The notes under the pieces were generated by a model. The model was not told where the DNA came from. It saw nothing but the letters and a program-made list of their open reading frames with translations, and ran no database searches. Positions 6,936-14,507 of a DNA stretch of 29,252 bases are shown piece by piece. This stretch comes from an uncultured Acetatifactor sp. (GTDB taxonomy: Bacteria; Bacillota; Clostridia; Lachnospirales; Lachnospiraceae), in assembly GCA_910584235.1 (NCBI GenBank), contig CAJTZD010000046.1, positions 1 through 29,252 of the forward strand, read 5' to 3'. The position numbers and the translations under genes were made by a program. How positions within the stretch are numbered: position 1 is the stretch's first letter; each line of letters starts with the position of its first letter.

Positions 6936-7511
6936 ATGCTGGATGAGATTTTTATGGGGATCCTGGCGGGCGCGCCCCTTGCCTTTGGGGAGGGGGATAC
7001 GAAAGCGCGCATCCGGAACCTGGCCAGGTGGAAGAAACCGGCATGGTGGGCCGTGGCGGCGGGGATCCTTGCCGTGGCTGTGCTGGCGGTATGCCTGCTG
7101 ACGAATCCGCAGCGGAGCAGATTTGACATACGCATTACCATTCCGGCGGGGAGTAAAGGCGGCGTCTATTATTCGGACGAGGAGATTTCTCCCAAGAGAG
7201 GCCGGGTCACATTTGCGGTGGGGCAGGACGTGGGGGACACGCGGATTTCCCTGGAACCGGTGGAGGTACGCCAGGAGAATGCCTATGACGAGGAGCCTTA
7301 CGTCACGCCCGGCATGCCGGTAGAAATGGAGGCGGAGAGAGGCGCATGGTTTAAGGTGGGGATATACATGGATAATCCGGGGGATGAGGACAGAGATGTA
7401 TATGTGACGGTGTGGCCTGTGGAGGTGCGGATCGCATCGAAAGCGGAAACTACCGGTGCGGGGAACTTCCCTGCTCTTGATGGACCTGGGTCTTACGACC
7501 AGCCCGAGTGA
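6936..7511 (+). CDS. N-terminally truncated BlaR1/M56-like membrane protein (191 aa)
   Basis: The protein opens with MLDEIFMGILAGAPLAFGEGDTK. The segment PLAFGEGDTKxRIRNL followed by a tryptophan-lysine patch and a single membrane span (about residues 36-55, WWAVAAGILAVAVLAVCLL) is what normally follows the M56 metallopeptidase domain in clostridial BlaR1-like sensors. The four-helix membrane region and HExxH zinc site that should precede it, about 300 residues, are absent. The remaining outside domain is about 130 aa, with no recognised fold. It follows blaI by 5 bases, with a GGAGG at the end of blaI. The start is simply the first ATG after blaI. It is most likely a deletion remnant that may still be translated as a one-span protein; it cannot cleave BlaI. 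Confidence 0.7.
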   Translation: MLDEIFMGILAGAPLAFGEGDTKARIRNLARWKKPAWWAVAAGILAVAVLAVCLLTNPQRSRFDIRITIPAGSKGGVYYSDEEISPKRGRVTFAVGQDVGDTRISLEPVEVRQENAYDEEPYVTPGMPVEMEAERGAWFKVGIYMDNPGDEDRDVYVTVWPVEVRIASKAETTGAGNFPALDGPGSYDQPE

Positions 7512-7535
7512 AATCGCTGATTTCATTTCTGATAG

Positions 7536-7637
7536 ACTAGAGGGAGAAAGACCGGAGAGCTCCAGGTGGTTGTGGTGGCGGTGGGCCAGAACGATGCCCA
7601 TCCGGAGAGAAGTCCGATTGACGGAGGAGAATGGAGG
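7536..7637 (+). pseudogene. Possible short remnant of an SGNH/GDSL esterase
   Basis: In the frame of the next gene but upstream of its start, codons spell GELQVVVVAVGQNDAHPERS. A hydrophobic strand ending in (G)QND resembles block III (GxND) of SGNH/GDSL hydrolases, where the usual form is VVVxxGxND. A stop at 7533 closes the frame on the left, and nothing else of the family is visible. It is either debris from a lost neighbour or chance. Confidence 0.25.
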
Positions 7638-8477
7638 ATGGAAAAGACCACTTGTCAGGTGTGCATGCACCATTGCAGCCTGGCCCCCGGCCAGATAGGG
7701 CTGTGCGGGGCCAGGAAAAATGAGGGCGGAGAGATTGTCTGTGAGAATTATGGACAGATTACGTCTATCGCATTAGACCCCATCGAAAAGAAGCCGTTGA
7801 AGAACTTCCGCCCGGGAGGGAAGATTTTGTCCGTGGGAAGCTACGGCTGCAACCTGCGGTGCCCTTTCTGCCAGAACCATGAGATTTCCATGGGCGGCAA
7901 GGTAGATGCCGGCGCGGTGTATGTGCCGCCAAGGGAACTGGCGGACACGGCCCTGGAGTGGAAAGAGCGCAGGGGATCCGGGAACATAGGCATCGCCTAT
8001 ACCTACAACGAGCCTTTGGTTGGCTGGGAGTATGTCCGCGACACCGCCAGGCTGGTCAGGGAATACGACATGGAGAACGTGCTGGTGACCAATGGAACGG
8101 CCTCTGTATGGGTGCTGGAGGAGCTTCTGTCCTACATGGATGCCATGAACATCGACCTGAAAGGCTTCCGGGAGGAGTACTACCGGAAGCTTGGCGGGGA
8201 TTTGGAGACTGTCAAACGGTTTATCGAAAAAGCGTCATCCAACTGCCATGTGGAACTTACTACGCTGGTGGTGCCGGGCGAAAATGACGGGGAGGACGAG
8301 ATGGAGGAGGAAGCCCGGTGGATAGCGGGCCTAAGCCGGGAGATTCCGCTCCATATCACCCGCTTCTTCCCCCAGTACCGCATGACGGACAGGAGGCCTA
8401 CGGATATAGGGAAGCTGCGCAGCCTTGCGGGTATCGCGGGGCGGTATCTGGAGTATGTGTATCTGGGGAATGTGTGA
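7638..8477 (+). CDS. amrS: AmmeMemoRadiSam system radical SAM enzyme
   Basis: A radical S-adenosylmethionine protein of 279 aa. The N-terminus has the extra cysteine cluster typical of this subfamily (CQVCMHHC, then GLCGARKN), followed by YGQITSIALDPIEKKPL and the iron-sulfur motif CNLRCPFC (C71, C75, C78). YTYNEP, VTNGT and IDLKGF are the further family blocks, and HITRFFPQYRM closes the barrel. The ATG at 7638 has GGAGGA 8 bases upstream; the longer open frame would need a GTG inside gene debris. Its partners, a MEMO1-like and an AMMECR1-like domain, are fused in the convergent gene at 9053-10438. The substrate of the AmmeMemoRadiSam system is not known to me; the three families co-occur across archaea and bacteria. 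Cytosolic. Confidence 0.9.
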   Translation: MEKTTCQVCMHHCSLAPGQIGLCGARKNEGGEIVCENYGQITSIALDPIEKKPLKNFRPGGKILSVGSYGCNLRCPFCQNHEISMGGKVDAGAVYVPPRELADTALEWKERRGSGNIGIAYTYNEPLVGWEYVRDTARLVREYDMENVLVTNGTASVWVLEELLSYMDAMNIDLKGFREEYYRKLGGDLETVKRFIEKASSNCHVELTTLVVPGENDGEDEMEEEARWIAGLSREIPLHITRFFPQYRMTDRRPTDIGKLRSLAGIAGRYLEYVYLGNV

Positions 8478-8638
8478 CGGAGAATGGCTATATAACAGAC
8501 GTATTTTCACTTAGCATCAGGCTTTCAAGCCTTGAAATATCTGGGAAAACGATTTTTTTACCGCATGTGTGAAGCTGTAGTATACGCTTCATTTTTGTGC
8601 TTACCTCAGCCTGGATAGCGTGTTTGACAGGGACAGGG

Positions 8639-8755
8639 TTATTGCCTGGAACTTTTTGACTCGACTGCTGAGAGGGACGAGCCAGAGCAGGGATCCTTTA
8701 CTTTAGCAAAATATTCGTCTTTAATATGATAAACATATCCTTCTTGATAGTCCAT
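8639..8755 (-). pseudogene. Truncated type III toxin gene, CptN/ToxN-like (first ~21 codons kept)
   Basis: A near-perfect ribosome site (AAGGAG, 6 bases) precedes an ATG at 8755 encoding MDYQEGYVYHIKDEYFAKVK, then an unrelated-looking tail DPCSGSSLSAVESKSSRQ and a stop. From memory, this N-terminus (M.Y..GYVYHIKDEYF..V.D) belongs to the endoribonuclease toxins of Lachnospiraceae type III toxin-antitoxin loci (CptIN family), which are about 150-170 aa. The body of the toxin is missing, so the gene is broken at about 8692. The upstream antitoxin repeats and promoter (8805-8959) support the assignment strongly. The stub is probably not functional. Confidence 0.6.
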
Positions 8756-8804
8756 GGAATTCTCCTTATAAAGATAGCTTTATCACAAAATCGATAAGGC
8801 CAGG

Positions 8805-8925
8805 ATTTTCAAACCGGACATTTATTAGACGCTTCCGGTAAGCGAGCAATATTTTCGAACCGTGTATTTTTTAGTCGCAGACGGTGTGCGAACAATATTT
8901 TCGATGGTGGATTGCTCCGCCTCTA
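8805..8925 (-). ncRNA. Type III RNA antitoxin array (two 46-nt pseudoknot repeats), CptI-like
   Basis: Two contiguous units of exactly 46 bases (8805-8850 and 8851-8896) are followed by the start of a third (ATTTTCG, from 8897). They match at 34 of 46 positions. Read as RNA (minus strand), each unit can form an H-type pseudoknot. CGC pairs with GCG, and the loop strand pairs further downstream. In the first unit the second stem is ACCGT/ACGGT, in the other ACCGG/CCGGT, a compensatory change that keeps the pair. Short tandem pseudoknot repeats between a promoter and a toxin start are the defining layout of type III antitoxins. A weak stem (TTATC/GATAA) between repeats and toxin start is in the place of the usual leaky terminator. 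Confidence 0.7.
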
Positions 8926-8930
8926 CTAGT

Positions 8931-8959
8931 ATTATATGAAATTGCGTTGGTTATGTTAA
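8931..8959 (-). promoter_or_regulatory. Promoter of the type III antitoxin RNA
   Basis: On the minus strand TTAACA (8954-8959) and a perfect TATAAT (8931-8936) are separated by 17 bases. The predicted RNA starts near 8925 and reads into the 46-nt repeats. It is one of the best promoters in the window. Confidence 0.75.
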
Positions 8960-9052
8960 ATAAATTTTATGATGAATGAAATTTGCCGCCGATTCATGAT
9001 GCCCTCTGCTCGTGAGTCGGGCAACAATGGAAGAAGAGCATTCGGCAAAGAA

Positions 9053-10438
9053 CTAATAGTGCCGCACCACCTCGAACCGCTCCAGCGCCACGTCCTCATG
9101 CTCCCGAATCCCCGCCTTTTGCTTAGCGATGGCAATCTGCTGCGCCACCGTGTCCACGCCCTCCAGATTAGGCAGCAGCAGCCCGCGTTTCGAGCCTTTC
9201 GTCACGATGACCCCATACCGGCCCACGTCCAGTTCCTCCGGCGAGGAGATGCCCTCCGTCTCTCCCAGCACGTCCACGCTGACGGTGAGGCGGTCAACTT
9301 CCCAGGTCTCCACCGGGGAGAATCTGGGATCCTGGGAACAGGCGCTGACGGCATTGGCAATGATCTCCTCCGCAAGGCAGCCCTGCACGGCCTGGATGGT
9401 GCCGATGCAGCCCCGCAGTTTCCCGTCCTCTTTCAGGGACACGAAAGCCCCGGCCCGGTTCCGGTACAGTTCTTCCGGCAGTCCCTGTGGCACCTGGATT
9501 CTGCGCCCTGTGCTCACATACTCCTCTATAGTCTGCCTGGCCAGCCGCACATAAGGGTCTTCCTTTTCCCGCTGCGCCAGGAGGCGCGCTTTCTCCTTTT
9601 CCTCGTACTGCTCCAGGAAATGCCGGGATTCGTCCGGCCCCAAAGCCCTGTAGCGGCAGATACCGTATCCCACGCCGAAAGGCCCCTCATAGGACAGGCG
9701 CTTTGTCTCCAGGGCAGTCCCGTCAAAAGCCCCGGCCATGATGGTAAAGGAGCGGTGCCCGCATTCCGCGGCCCTTTCGCAGAAATCCTCGGAAAAATCA
9801 AACAGCTCCCCAAAGGCGGCCCTGCCCATCACATCCATGATCCGGGCATCGTACTGCGGCCCCTCTTCCTGGTACCCATAGGGGCCGTCCTCTTTCAGCC
9901 GATGGGACAGGTCGCCGCTGGCGATGATCACGGTGCGTCTGCCCAGCGCCTCCGCTACTTCCCGGATGCACTGCCCCAGGCGGTAATGGGCGATGAGAGG
10001 GAAAGCCGACAGACCGACTCTCACCAGACGGTATCCCGTCCAATATTTGTTCACGAAATACAGCGGAACCATGGTTCCATGGTCCAGCCGCCGCTCCCGC
10101 TCCCCCAGGGTGCCCGCATGCAGCCCCCGGACACCTGCCGATGCCCCCAGGCGCTCTGTGAAAGCCGTGTCATAGGAGACCTCCATGCGCGCCTGGGGTG
10201 CCCCAAACTGCCCGAAGTCTCCCTTAGCGCCCCGCCCCGGGGAGATATGGAAATAGTCTGCGTACATGGTCTGATGGGGAGAGAGCAGCACGATAGTCTC
10301 AGGCTGCAGGCCTCCGATTTCCTCCGCCACTTTTTCGTATGCCTCGATTGTCTCTTGTATGCCCCTTTCCTGCCCACGGCCCACATCGGGAATGATGAGG
10401 GGCGGATGGGGTGCCATAAAACCTGCCAGGATTCCCAT
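9053..10438 (-). CDS. MEMO1-AMMECR1 fusion protein (AmmeMemoRadiSam proteins B and A)
   Basis: A 461-aa two-domain protein. Residues 1 to about 270 are a MEMO1-type domain related to extradiol dioxygenases: MAPHPPLIIP at the N-terminus, LLSPHQTMYADYF, LDHGTMVPLYF and IIASGDLSHRL carry the conserved metal-site-like histidines. Residues from about 295 are an AMMECR1 domain with the signature LRGCIGTIQ and the NAVSACSQDPRFSPV block. The ATG at 10438 has AAAGGAG 5 bases upstream; the longer frame begins in unrelated sequence. In many genomes the two domains and the radical SAM partner sit side by side. Here the two genes converge on a 575-base gap holding a decayed toxin-antitoxin locus, so an operon may have been broken or rearranged. 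Biochemical role unknown. Confidence 0.9.
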   Translation of the reverse strand: MGILAGFMAPHPPLIIPDVGRGQERGIQETIEAYEKVAEEIGGLQPETIVLLSPHQTMYADYFHISPGRGAKGDFGQFGAPQARMEVSYDTAFTERLGASAGVRGLHAGTLGERERRLDHGTMVPLYFVNKYWTGYRLVRVGLSAFPLIAHYRLGQCIREVAEALGRRTVIIASGDLSHRLKEDGPYGYQEEGPQYDARIMDVMGRAAFGELFDFSEDFCERAAECGHRSFTIMAGAFDGTALETKRLSYEGPFGVGYGICRYRALGPDESRHFLEQYEEKEKARLLAQREKEDPYVRLARQTIEEYVSTGRRIQVPQGLPEELYRNRAGAFVSLKEDGKLRGCIGTIQAVQGCLAEEIIANAVSACSQDPRFSPVETWEVDRLTVSVDVLGETEGISSPEELDVGRYGVIVTKGSKRGLLLPNLEGVDTVAQQIAIAKQKAGIREHEDVALERFEVVRHY

Positions 10439-10647
10439 AGAATGCTCCTTTCCTGCGCTTTCCGGCACTTTGCCGGGATGATTATGATAATATTTCCCAT
10501 GGCTCCCTGCGTTTCCGCGCACATGGTATCAAAAGCCGCACATGTCTTTATGCCAGTATTTTACCGGAAAACGCCATAAAAAGCAATAATTCAAAATGAT
10601 TCAAAGGGATAGGCTGTTAAAAGGGGGCAAAGGTTGTGGCAAAAGTG

Positions 10648-10676
10648 TTGCAAAGCCCTCGTTCTTGTAATATGAT
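10648..10676 (+). promoter_or_regulatory. Promoter of the MATE exporter gene, with a long structured leader
   Basis: TTGCAA (10648-10653) and TATGAT (10671-10676) are 17 bases apart. The leader before the ATG at 10812 is about 130 bases and can form GGCTC-TTTT-GAGCC and CCTG-AAAA-CAGG hairpins. I do not recognise a known riboswitch in it. The gap 10439-10647 towards the divergent MEMO1 gene holds nothing else I can name. Confidence 0.6.
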
Positions 10677-10811
10677 AGAAGCAAAAGGGCTCTTTTGAGC
10701 CTGAAAACAGGAGAGCCAACGCCCTGTATCCGGATGCGGCAGAATGCGCGCCAGGTGATTGAAAAAGGCAGAACTATCTTCCGGAATAATGGAGGACTGG
10801 GAAAAGATAGA

Positions 10812-12236
10812 ATGAATATACATATACAAAATAACGGAAAAACAAATATGCAGAAGAACACATCGGAACACACAAAAGACATGACCCAGGGGAATCCCTA
10901 CTCCATGATGCTGGGCTTTGCGCTGCCCATCTTTCTCAGCCAGGTATTCCAGCAGCTCTACAACACGGCGGACGCGTTTATCGTGGGCAGGTATCTGGGC
11001 ACCAATGCGCTGGCGGCAGTGACTTCATCGGGAACCCTGATTTTTCTCATGATCAGCTTTTTCGCGGGGATCGCCATGGGAGCCGGTGTGGTGATTTCCC
11101 GGTACTTTGGGGCAGGGGATACGGCTGAAGTCTCCCGGGCGATTCACACGGTGCTGGCGTTCGGCCTGGCGGCCGGGATAGTTCTGACAGTTGTGGGGGT
11201 GGCGTTTACCCCTACATTTTTGGTGTGGATGCAGACGGATCCGGAAGTGCTGCCGGAGGCCATATCCTATTTCCGTTACTATTTTCTCGGTTCCCTGGCG
11301 CTGGTGCTCTACAATGTCTGCCGCAGCATCATGAACGCTTTGGGGGACAGCCGCAGGCCTCTGTATTATCTGATTTTCTCATCCGTGCTGAACGTGGTGC
11401 TGGACGTGGTATTCCTGGCAGTGTTCCGCTGGGGCGTATGGTCCGCGGCGGTGGCAACGGTGATCTCCCAGGCGGGCAGCGTGGTGCTGTGCATGATTCA
11501 CCTGATGAAAAAGGGGAATGTGTTCACCGTGGAATGGCGCAGGATCCGGTTCCACGGGGACATTCTGAAAGAGATTATCCGCAACGGCCTGCCCTCCGGG
11601 GTGCAGAATTCCGTCATTGCCTTTGCCAATGTGATCGTTCAGTCCCAGATAAACTCTTTCGGCAAGCTTGCCATGGCCGCTTACGGTACCCACGCGAAGA
11701 TAGAGGGCTTTGCGTTCCTGCCCATTACCAGCTTCAACATGGCCAGCACTACCTTTATCAGCCAGAACCTGGGCGCCAGGCAGTACGACAGGGCCAAAAA
11801 GGGTGCGCGTTTCAGCATTCTGGCGGCCATGCTGCTGGCGGAGACCATCGGCGTCTGCTGCTATGTCTTCGCGCCGAAGCTTATCGGGCTCTTTGACCAG
11901 ACGCCGGGGGTCATCGAGCTGGGCGTCCGCCAGGCCCGGACGGTATCCCTGTTCTTCTGCCTGTTGGCCTTTTCCCATGCCGTGGCGGCGGTCTGCAGGG
12001 GCGCGGGGAAAGCCTTTGTGCCCATGTGCGTCATGCTGGCGGTGTGGTGCGTCATACGCATTACATACATCTTCATCGTAATGCGGCTGACCAATGAAAT
12101 CGGCTATATTTACTGGGCCTATCCGCTGACCTGGGCCATCAGTTCCGTGATCTATCTGTTCTATTATCTCTGCTGTGACTGGGTGCATGGGTTCGATAAG
12201 GCGCCTGCGGAGAAAGAGCAGCGAGAAGCCGCTTGA
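10812..12236 (+). CDS. MATE family multidrug/toxin efflux transporter
   Basis: An integral membrane exporter of about 474 aa with twelve hydrophobic helices in two homologous halves, as expected for cation-coupled MATE antiporters. The start of the fold is GNPYSMMLGFALPIFLSQVFQQLYNTADAFIVGRYLG, a typical MATE helix 1; NALGDSRRPLYY and the second-half GLPSGVQNSVIAFANV and FISQNLGARQ are also family blocks. The most N-terminal residues are polar and not conserved. I prefer the ATG at 10812 (GGAGGA about 16 bases upstream, rather far). An ATG at 10848 is the alternative, and the open frame extends up to 10695 with no good site. A strong hairpin ends the transcript (12294-12344). The substrate cannot be told from sequence. 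Confidence 0.92.
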   Translation: MNIHIQNNGKTNMQKNTSEHTKDMTQGNPYSMMLGFALPIFLSQVFQQLYNTADAFIVGRYLGTNALAAVTSSGTLIFLMISFFAGIAMGAGVVISRYFGAGDTAEVSRAIHTVLAFGLAAGIVLTVVGVAFTPTFLVWMQTDPEVLPEAISYFRYYFLGSLALVLYNVCRSIMNALGDSRRPLYYLIFSSVLNVVLDVVFLAVFRWGVWSAAVATVISQAGSVVLCMIHLMKKGNVFTVEWRRIRFHGDILKEIIRNGLPSGVQNSVIAFANVIVQSQINSFGKLAMAAYGTHAKIEGFAFLPITSFNMASTTFISQNLGARQYDRAKKGARFSILAAMLLAETIGVCCYVFAPKLIGLFDQTPGVIELGVRQARTVSLFFCLLAFSHAVAAVCRGAGKAFVPMCVMLAVWCVIRITYIFIVMRLTNEIGYIYWAYPLTWAISSVIYLFYYLCCDWVHGFDKAPAEKEQREAA

Positions 12237-12293
12237 TAATATTGTGGTTTGCAGAAAACCGTAGTTTCTGAATGAGGAGCCAGGCTTGACAGT

Positions 12294-12344
12294 AAATTCC
12301 CTGCACCGCGGCAGGCTTAGAGGCTGCCGCGGTGCAGGGAATTT
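12294..12344 (+). terminator. Strong 21-bp hairpin after the MATE gene
   Basis: A perfect 21-bp inverted repeat (arms 12294-12314 and 12324-12344) with a 9-base loop. The arm contains CTGCACCGCGGCAG. The outer pairs are AAATT/AATTT, which can serve as the U tract in either direction. It lies 57 bases beyond the MATE stop. Confidence 0.75.
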
Positions 12345-12350
12345 GGCATT

Positions 12351-12443
12351 TCATACATTCTGCTTTAACTTGACAGGCGCATGCGTCCGGGCCGAAATGT
12401 CATACCGGGCCGTCACTTCCCTGATTTTGATGTAATCGCTCAT
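12351..12443 (-). pseudogene. 5' stub of a MerR-family regulator gene
   Basis: GGAGGA lies 6 bases before an ATG at 12443 that encodes MSDYIKIREVTARYDISART, then HAPVKLKQNV and a stop. MerR regulators begin IREVAxxxxISxRTLRYYE; the match stops precisely at SART, before the LRYYE that should follow. Only 30 residues remain, half the DNA-binding domain, so it is a truncated remnant. It abuts the hairpin after the MATE gene, which may mark a deletion endpoint. Confidence 0.5.
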
Positions 12444-12590
12444 TCTTCTGTCCTCCATGTATTCGTCTCTATAAAGCAGAATTTAAGATGATTATAGTAT
12501 AAACGCTTCCCTAACGGCAGAGTCAATCTTTTTTGCTCATAATTGTGAAAATCTTCTCTTGTTAACGAAATTTGCGTAGCCGTATACCCG

Positions 12591-13721
12591 TCAATGGAAA
12601 TGCAGAGCGCCCCGAACAGTCTCCTCCACCTCCTTAAGGATGTCCGTGGCCTCCCTCGCCTCAATTCCGGCCTGGGCTGCCACCGCCAGCAGGTCTTTCC
12701 GGCCGGGATTTTGGCCGTTCCCATTTACGCAGGTGGCATGCTCTCCGCCGATGGAACTGCTGTAAGTCAGGTCATAGGCCGGAGACAGCAGCCAGCGGCC
12801 CTCTTCCTGGTCATAAAGATAAGCGAAATTCCGGGAATGGTCGTCCCGGTTATGGGCAAATACATTGAAGCACATCAGGCGGAACATCTGTATCATCTGG
12901 GAATAGTCATGGGTCAAAATGGATGTGAGTTTCATCAGAATATGATAATCCAGGTTCGGTATGCGGTGGCTGGTCTCCAATATGGCGCTCACCGTGAGCA
13001 TATGGACGCGCTGCTCCAAGCCATCACGATCCAGGTACCGGTCGAAGCGCTTCGTGCCGAAATATCCTTTGCACAATGCAGAGGGGAACAGCCTGGTCTC
13101 GCTCATCCGGATGCCGCAGTCCACAGCGCATTTGGCATAGGCGTATTCCTGCGCGCCGATATCCGGCTTGTCCATGGAAGACGGAAATTTAATCAGCCAC
13201 GCCTCCCCGTTGACCTGGGTCAATATCTTCGGCCTGGCTCCGCCCGAGGAGCCGCCCAGCCGGAACAACTGGTCGAAATCCTCCGCCGTGTCAGTGAGGA
13301 GCATCTGCCGGCACTGGTCGGCTATCCTGTCATAATCCTGCGCCTGTATCGGGGAAGCCCATTCCCGGCAGGGGCGGTAGGTCAGAGCACCCATCCCGGA
13401 TTCCCCAACGATAGCCAGCCGGTCAAGACTGCCTACCTGGTGGGGGTCGATATGCTCCCGCAGAAGCATCCTGTCCACCAAAAGCCGCCCCCAGCCATCG
13501 GGCAGGCTGTCGGCAAACACTCCAAAAAGGCCGTCAAAAGGCTCGGCCTTTGACAGAAAGACTTTTTTCTCCAGGGGCAGGCTGAAAGGACTGATGGAAA
13601 AGCCCGACCCCAGCCATGTCCCGTCATATTCAAAAGCGATACGACGGTCTTTTGTCTCCGCCAGCGTCCCGACCTTTCGGTTCCGGTAGAAAACATCCAT
13701 TTTTTTAAGACTGCTCATCAA
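12591..13721 (-). CDS. hipA: HipA-like serine/threonine kinase toxin
   Basis: HipA toxins phosphorylate targets such as glutamyl-tRNA synthetase and are held in check by HipB. The kinase loop RLGGSSGGARPK is at residues 154-165. The catalytic string AHNRDDHSRNFAY is at 289-301 (N291, D294, N298) and the DFG-like LSPAYDL at 313-319. The N-terminal subdomain (VFYRNRKVGTL and SLPLEKKVF, residues 10-60) is also typical, with FADSLPDGWGR at 69-79. The 376-aa length is a little shorter than E. coli HipA. All key catalytic residues I can check are present, so it is probably active. It overlaps the end of hipB by 17 bases and is translated from that transcript. Confidence 0.88.
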   Translation of the reverse strand: MMSSLKKMDVFYRNRKVGTLAETKDRRIAFEYDGTWLGSGFSISPFSLPLEKKVFLSKAEPFDGLFGVFADSLPDGWGRLLVDRMLLREHIDPHQVGSLDRLAIVGESGMGALTYRPCREWASPIQAQDYDRIADQCRQMLLTDTAEDFDQLFRLGGSSGGARPKILTQVNGEAWLIKFPSSMDKPDIGAQEYAYAKCAVDCGIRMSETRLFPSALCKGYFGTKRFDRYLDRDGLEQRVHMLTVSAILETSHRIPNLDYHILMKLTSILTHDYSQMIQMFRLMCFNVFAHNRDDHSRNFAYLYDQEEGRWLLSPAYDLTYSSSIGGEHATCVNGNGQNPGRKDLLAVAAQAGIEAREATDILKEVEETVRGALHFH

Positions 13722-13989
13722 TGATCTCCTGTATGGACTGATACTGCTTTTTCGCGAACAGCTGCAAAAAATCCTCCTGGCAACCCAGGGCCACGGAAAT
13801 GCGGATGAGGGAAGCCAGAGAAATTTCTCCTGACCGCTCGAACCGCTTGACCGACCCCAGGCTCACTCCGGACCGTATGCTCAGCTGCTCCTGGGTCAGA
13901 TGGGCTTCTTTCCGCCTAGCCCTGACATTCTCCACGATGGTACCGCTGATTTCTTTTGGTGTGATTTTGAATTGGTTTAAGTCTATCAT
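13705..13989 (-). CDS. hipB: HipB-like helix-turn-helix antitoxin
   Basis: A 94-aa protein with an XRE/Cro-type helix-turn-helix in the middle: ARRKEAHLTQEQLSIRSGVS then SVKRFERSGEISLASLIRIS, followed by a short C-terminal tail. It precedes and overlaps hipA, the normal antitoxin-first order; HipB proteins bind both HipA and the operon operator. I take the ATG at 13989 because the longer frame upstream reads as untranslated AT-rich sequence. No ribosome site precedes this ATG. A TAAAAT box at 13997-14002 would start RNA almost at the ATG, so the message may be leaderless. Confidence 0.82.
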   Translation of the reverse strand: MIDLNQFKITPKEISGTIVENVRARRKEAHLTQEQLSIRSGVSLGSVKRFERSGEISLASLIRISVALGCQEDFLQLFAKKQYQSIQEIIDEQS

Positions 13990-14072
13990 GGATAATATTT
14001 TAACTGAAAAGGCGGAAAAATGCAATAATGATTTAAATATTAATCTTCTGTTGGTTAAGGAACTTTTGTGCC

Positions 14073-14101
14073 TTGATTTCTGCACCAGATTTTGATATGA
14101 T
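14073..14101 (+). promoter_or_regulatory. Promoter of the two-HTH regulator gene
   Basis: TTGATT (14073-14078) and TATGAT (14096-14101) are 17 bases apart. The predicted start is about 68 bases before the ATG at 14176. It lies outside the repeated segment (14139-14507), so the second copy at 24128 does not share it. Confidence 0.6.
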
Positions 14102-14138
14102 AGAATCACGGAAAAGACTACAAAGCATGAAACATAAT

Positions 14139-14507
14139 TTCCAAACAAAAGACAGGGGATCCGGAAAGGGACGAAATGCAGAGAAAAGAGAAGATATGCT
14201 TCCACAATTTCCTCACAGGCATGCGCACGGGCCAGAACGTGACCCTGGAACAGCTGGGATGGGGCCTGTATTCCGCGGACATGCTCAGCCGCATCGAGGC
14301 GGGCGAACGGCTGCCGGACAAAATGACCCGGGACCGGCTGATGGAGCGACTGGGTTTTGAGGACGATGGCTTCGAGGACTATCTGCAGCCGGACGAATAT
14401 GACCTGTGGGAGCTTAGGGACAGGCTGGTGCGGGCCGTGGATGCCGGGGACGTACCTGAGGCGGAGCGGCTGCTGCAGCTTCTGGAACAGGAGGATACGG
14501 AAGAAAA
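14139..14507 (+). repeat. 369-bp direct repeat, left copy (leader and 5' part of regulator gene)
   Basis: These bases match 24091-24459 without gaps and with about five substitutions (two in the leader, three in the coding part, giving His-to-Arg and Thr-to-Ala changes). The two copies lie 9,952 bases apart in the same orientation and bracket the peptide locus. The match stops abruptly at GAAGAAAA, where the right copy continues into the hairpin repeat. Confidence 0.9.

Noticed and set aside
8805..8904. CRISPR array
   Set aside because: Two contiguous 46-base units with 74% identity and no unique spacers are not a CRISPR; the covarying pseudoknot and toxin stub point to a type III antitoxin.
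8969..10579. A 536-aa open frame on the plus strand opposite the MEMO1-AMMECR1 gene
   Set aside because: It is the antisense shadow of a GC-rich real gene; its translation is rich in His, Pro and Arg with no domain, and the minus strand carries clear MEMO1 and AMMECR1 motifs.
10677..10811. Known riboswitch in the MATE leader (guanidine, preQ1 and similar)
   Set aside because: Two small hairpins can be drawn, but none of the conserved sequence blocks of those classes is visible.
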